A stretch of 8,834 nt of DNA from Melioribacteraceae bacterium (GTDB taxonomy: Bacteria; Bacteroidota; Ignavibacteria; Ignavibacteriales; Melioribacteraceae): assembly GCA_015486905.1 (NCBI GenBank), contig WFQV01000452.1, positions 1-8,834 of the forward strand. The letters run 5' to 3'. The notes beneath the pieces were generated by a model. It was given only the letters and a program-made list of their open reading frames with translations. It searched no databases and was not told the DNA's origin. Shown piece by piece: positions 7,332-8,834 of this stretch. The position numbers and the translations under genes were made by a program. Positions within the stretch are counted from its first letter, which is position 1. The number at the start of each line of letters is the position of its first letter.

Positions 7332-7831
7332 ATTTCGTTGCTGGAATAATGCTGCTTGTTTTCCGACCGATTAGTGTGGGAGATTTCATTGAAGCAGGTG
7401 ATGCGTCGGGGAGTGTTGAGGAAATTCACATATTTACGACCAAACTAAAAACACCTAACAACAAAGTCATTTTTATTCCCAACTCAAAAATTGCAGGGGA
7501 TAATATTATTAACTATTCTCTCGAAGAAAAAAGGTGCGTCGATATGACGTTCGGCATTGGTTACTCTGACGATGTAGTAAAAGCAAAGAGTATCATTTAC
7601 AGAATACTAAGCGAGGATGAAGGGATTCTCAGAGACCCCGCCCCACAGGCTGCAGTCTCGGAATTAGCAGACAGCAGTGTTAATTTTGTTGTTCGACCCT
7701 GGGTTAAAAAAGCAGATTATTGGGGTGTCTATTTTGACATTACGGAGAAAGTTAAATTGACTTTCGATAACGAAGGGATTTCAATTCCGTTTCCACAGAT
7801 GGATGTGTACCTCTTTCCTGCGGAAAATTAA
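7328..7831 (+). CDS. MscS-type mechanosensitive channel, C-terminal part (frameshifted gene)
   Basis: This is the 3' piece of the same channel. The true frame resumes at 7298 (AVGFALQNSLLNF); the start often inferred, TTG at 7328, is only the first in-frame start codon after the break and has no ribosome site of its own. It encodes the end of the pore helix and the beta-domain, with FRPISVGDFIEAG (12-24), SGSVEEIHIFTT (27-38) and the PNSKI loop (51-55). The cytoplasmic alpha/beta vestibule domain follows, ending in the usual FDNEGISIPFPQMDVY (146-161). Alone it has no complete membrane domain and could not form a channel. If the lesion is real the gene is a pseudogene; if it is a base-call error the channel is intact. 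Confidence 0.85.
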   Translation: MNFVAGIMLLVFRPISVGDFIEAGDASGSVEEIHIFTTKLKTPNNKVIFIPNSKIAGDNIINYSLEEKRCVDMTFGIGYSDDVVKAKSIIYRILSEDEGILRDPAPQAAVSELADSSVNFVVRPWVKKADYWGVYFDITEKVKLTFDNEGISIPFPQMDVYLFPAEN

Positions 7832-7863
7832 AACGTTACAAATTTTTGTAGAACGGATTGCTT

Positions 7864-7896
7864 AATCCCGACAGCGGTACCGTCGTTGTCGGGGTT
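7864..7896. terminator. Stem-loop between convergent genes, possible terminator
   Basis: AATCCCGACA (7864-7873) pairs with TGTCGGGGTT (7887-7896), a 10-bp stem with one G-U pair. The 13-base loop contains the self-complementary CGGTACCG (7875-7882). It lies 33 bases after the mscS stop and before the convergent gene at 7945. It lacks a clean T-tract on either strand, so it may be a weak, bidirectional or factor-aided terminator. Confidence 0.5.
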
Positions 7897-7923
7897 CAAA
7901 TAAATTTATAAATAGTTTGTTTC

Positions 7924-7952
7924 TTGAACCGTTCAAAATATGAACTATTCAA
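7924..7952. repeat. Imperfect inverted repeat over the stop codon of the 7945-8655 gene
   Basis: TTGAACCGTTCA and TGAACTATTCAA are inverted with two mismatches around AAATA. The right arm includes the TAG stop of the minus-strand gene. It could protect the 3' end of that mRNA or help terminate it, but there is no T-tract. Confidence 0.35.
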
Positions 7953-8655
7953 TATCGAGGAAATCCCCGATAAACTCTTTGAGGTTTTTTATTTCTTCGT
8001 CGGAGAGGCTAAGGGAGATGAAATCGGCATAGTTACTTAAAGCAATAACGGCGTTACGGTTTGTGTCCTTTATTTCAATTTCCGCCAATTTCGAAACGAT
8101 GTTTCTGTTCACTCTCTGAATTTCAGCGTAAAGGTTTCTTAGTTTTTCCAACTTCCAATCTGTCTTTTTCCCCTCCCAAATCCTGAAAAACTGTGCTAAA
8201 ATATACATTGACAACACACGGATTTCCGTTTCCTCGAGAGAAGCAAAAGGAAGGTGAAATCTTACAAGCGGTTTTAATTTGCCGATAACAGGGCAGCCGC
8301 TTGAAGCCATTATTATTCCCATTAAACTTGAAACACCCACTTGAACGGAGGTGTATTTGTATGTGCCGCGTAAGTTGTTTTCCACGAAAATTATTGCCTT
8401 CTCAAAGGAGGGTACGTCGGTAAAAAACTCTATTACTTCGGAGAGGTGAACAGCCAATGGACAATATTTGTGCTCCTCTCTTTTTAAGGGACAAATTTCA
8501 CACCGGAAAAAATCCATCTGGGTCCACTCGGGAGGGTCTTTCTTTAACGGTTTGGTTAACAACAAAGTATTGGCGTCGATGTCTATTTCGAACAGCCTCT
8601 TTCGCCCGTCGTTGAAGTGAAACTTGTACAAAAATTTTAATGTCTTTTGTTTCAT
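7945..8655 (-). CDS. Uncharacterised protein with four-cysteine motif (DUF6901-like)
   Basis: The 236-residue protein is soluble, with no signal peptide. It resembles, from memory and not from a search, the family of unknown function DUF6901. The N-terminal ~35 residues read like a small beta-sheet (KFLYKFHFNDGRKRLFEIDI). A cysteine knuckle follows: C52-x2-C55-P-L, H62, Y64-C65-P-L. The conserved-looking SSGCP (119-122, with C121) and RFHLPFA (132-138) lie beyond. The four cysteines plus H62/H70 could bind zinc or an iron-sulfur cluster; this is inference. The C-terminal half (~140-236) is helical, with a likely coiled segment at 168-195. A sigma70-like promoter lies 40-70 bases upstream, giving a ~30-base leader. 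No clear Shine-Dalgarno sequence precedes the ATG, so the start rests on the beta-strand beginning. It appears monocistronic. Confidence 0.75.
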   Translation of the reverse strand: MKQKTLKFLYKFHFNDGRKRLFEIDIDANTLLLTKPLKKDPPEWTQMDFFRCEICPLKREEHKYCPLAVHLSEVIEFFTDVPSFEKAIIFVENNLRGTYKYTSVQVGVSSLMGIIMASSGCPVIGKLKPLVRFHLPFASLEETEIRVLSMYILAQFFRIWEGKKTDWKLEKLRNLYAEIQRVNRNIVSKLAEIEIKDTNRNAVIALSNYADFISLSLSDEEIKNLKEFIGDFLDIE

Positions 8656-8694
8656 ATTTTCGAAGTTGCCTTCATCTTTATTAACTTTAATTGC

Positions 8695-8723
8695 ATAATA
8701 AGAAAAAAAACTTACTAAGTCAA
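8695..8723 (-). promoter_or_regulatory. Sigma70-like promoter of the 7945-8655 gene
   Basis: On the minus strand TTGACT (complement of 8718-8723) and TATTAT (complement of 8695-8700) are separated by exactly 17 bases. Each box matches the TTGACA/TATAAT consensus at five of six positions. Transcription would start near 8688, about 33 bases before the ATG at 8655. The site lies between the terminator of the preceding gene and this gene, as expected for an independent transcript. Confidence 0.7.
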
Positions 8724-8734
8724 TGATTTAAATC

Positions 8735-8769
8735 AAAAAAGCCGGTACTTATTAAAAGTAACCGGCTTT
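8735..8769 (-). terminator. Intrinsic terminator of the minus-strand gene at the right edge
   Basis: On the minus strand AAAGCCGGTTACTT pairs with AAGT-ACCGGCTTT through a single bulge, around a short AT loop. It is followed directly by a run of Ts (complement of AAAAAA at 8735-8740). It begins about 11 bases after the stop codon of the partial gene at 8781, the usual geometry of a rho-independent terminator. Confidence 0.88.
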
Positions 8770-8780
8770 AGTAATGAAAT

Positions 8781-8834
8781 TTATTTGCTTTCTAATAAAG
8801 ATTCGACAAATAATTGTGCAACTTTTTTCCCTCC
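8781..8834 (-). CDS. C-terminal end of an unidentified protein (partial)
   Basis: The minus strand from the window edge reads GGKKVAQLFVESLLESK and then TAA (complement of 8781-8783), with a strong terminator just downstream. The amphipathic-helix composition, the clean stop and the terminator make it a real gene end. Seventeen residues are too few to name the family. The rest lies beyond the right edge. Confidence 0.7.
   Translation of the reverse strand, partial: GGKKVAQLFVESLLESK

Noticed and set aside
7281..7335. Programmed ribosomal frameshift in mscS
   Set aside because: There is no slippery heptamer or downstream structure at the junction, the TAA in the second frame limits where a shift could occur, and MscS channels are not known to use frameshifting.

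Overview
The window looks like an ordinary chromosomal stretch from an AT-rich Gram-negative bacterium, most likely of the Bacteroidota/Ignavibacteriota (FCB) group. The reasons are a DUF3078-type outer-membrane barrel with an Ala-Gln signal-peptidase junction, typical of that group, and a general mix of housekeeping and envelope genes. One recognisable promoter has sigma70-like -35/-10 boxes rather than the Bacteroidota -33/-7 pattern, which fits a basal FCB lineage better than a classical Bacteroidetes. The taxonomic call is inference.

Layout. Bases 1-764 hold no convincing gene but are rich in small repeats: two hairpins, a decayed 8-bp/tetranucleotide array, a REP-like palindrome with GCAGG tails, a 14-bp tandem triplet and a CTAAAC array. 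Next comes a plus-strand GlmU-like sugar-1-phosphate nucleotidyltransferase (765-2264) whose C-terminal beta-helix has lost the acetyltransferase signature. It converges, with 30 bp between, on a minus-strand run of three genes read right to left: a PolB-type DEDDy 3'-5' exonuclease (5261-5968), a GT4 glycosyltransferase (3642-5195) and a YjiH-family nucleoside-recognition/Gate membrane protein (2295-3581). Divergent from that run is a two-gene plus-strand unit, DUF3078 barrel plus MscS-type mechanosensitive channel (6165-7831). Both genes of this unit are interrupted by an apparent single-base loss. The right end has a minus-strand gene of unknown function with a four-cysteine pattern (7945-8655) and its own promoter. 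Upstream of that promoter lie an intrinsic terminator and the last 17 codons of another minus-strand gene.

How the genes fit together. The nucleotidyltransferase and the glycosyltransferase could act in one surface-glycan pathway (activated sugar, then transfer), but they are convergent and separated by a transporter-like gene, so the link is only suggestive. The barrel and the MscS channel share an operon (13-nt gap, ribosome site overlapping the upstream stop) and both belong to the envelope.

I found no defence system, CRISPR array, prophage, transposase, tRNA or rRNA. The points most worth a second look are the paired frameshifts in the DUF3078-mscS unit, the non-canonical GlmU C-terminus, the Cys-cluster gene of unknown function, and the repeat-dense leader region.
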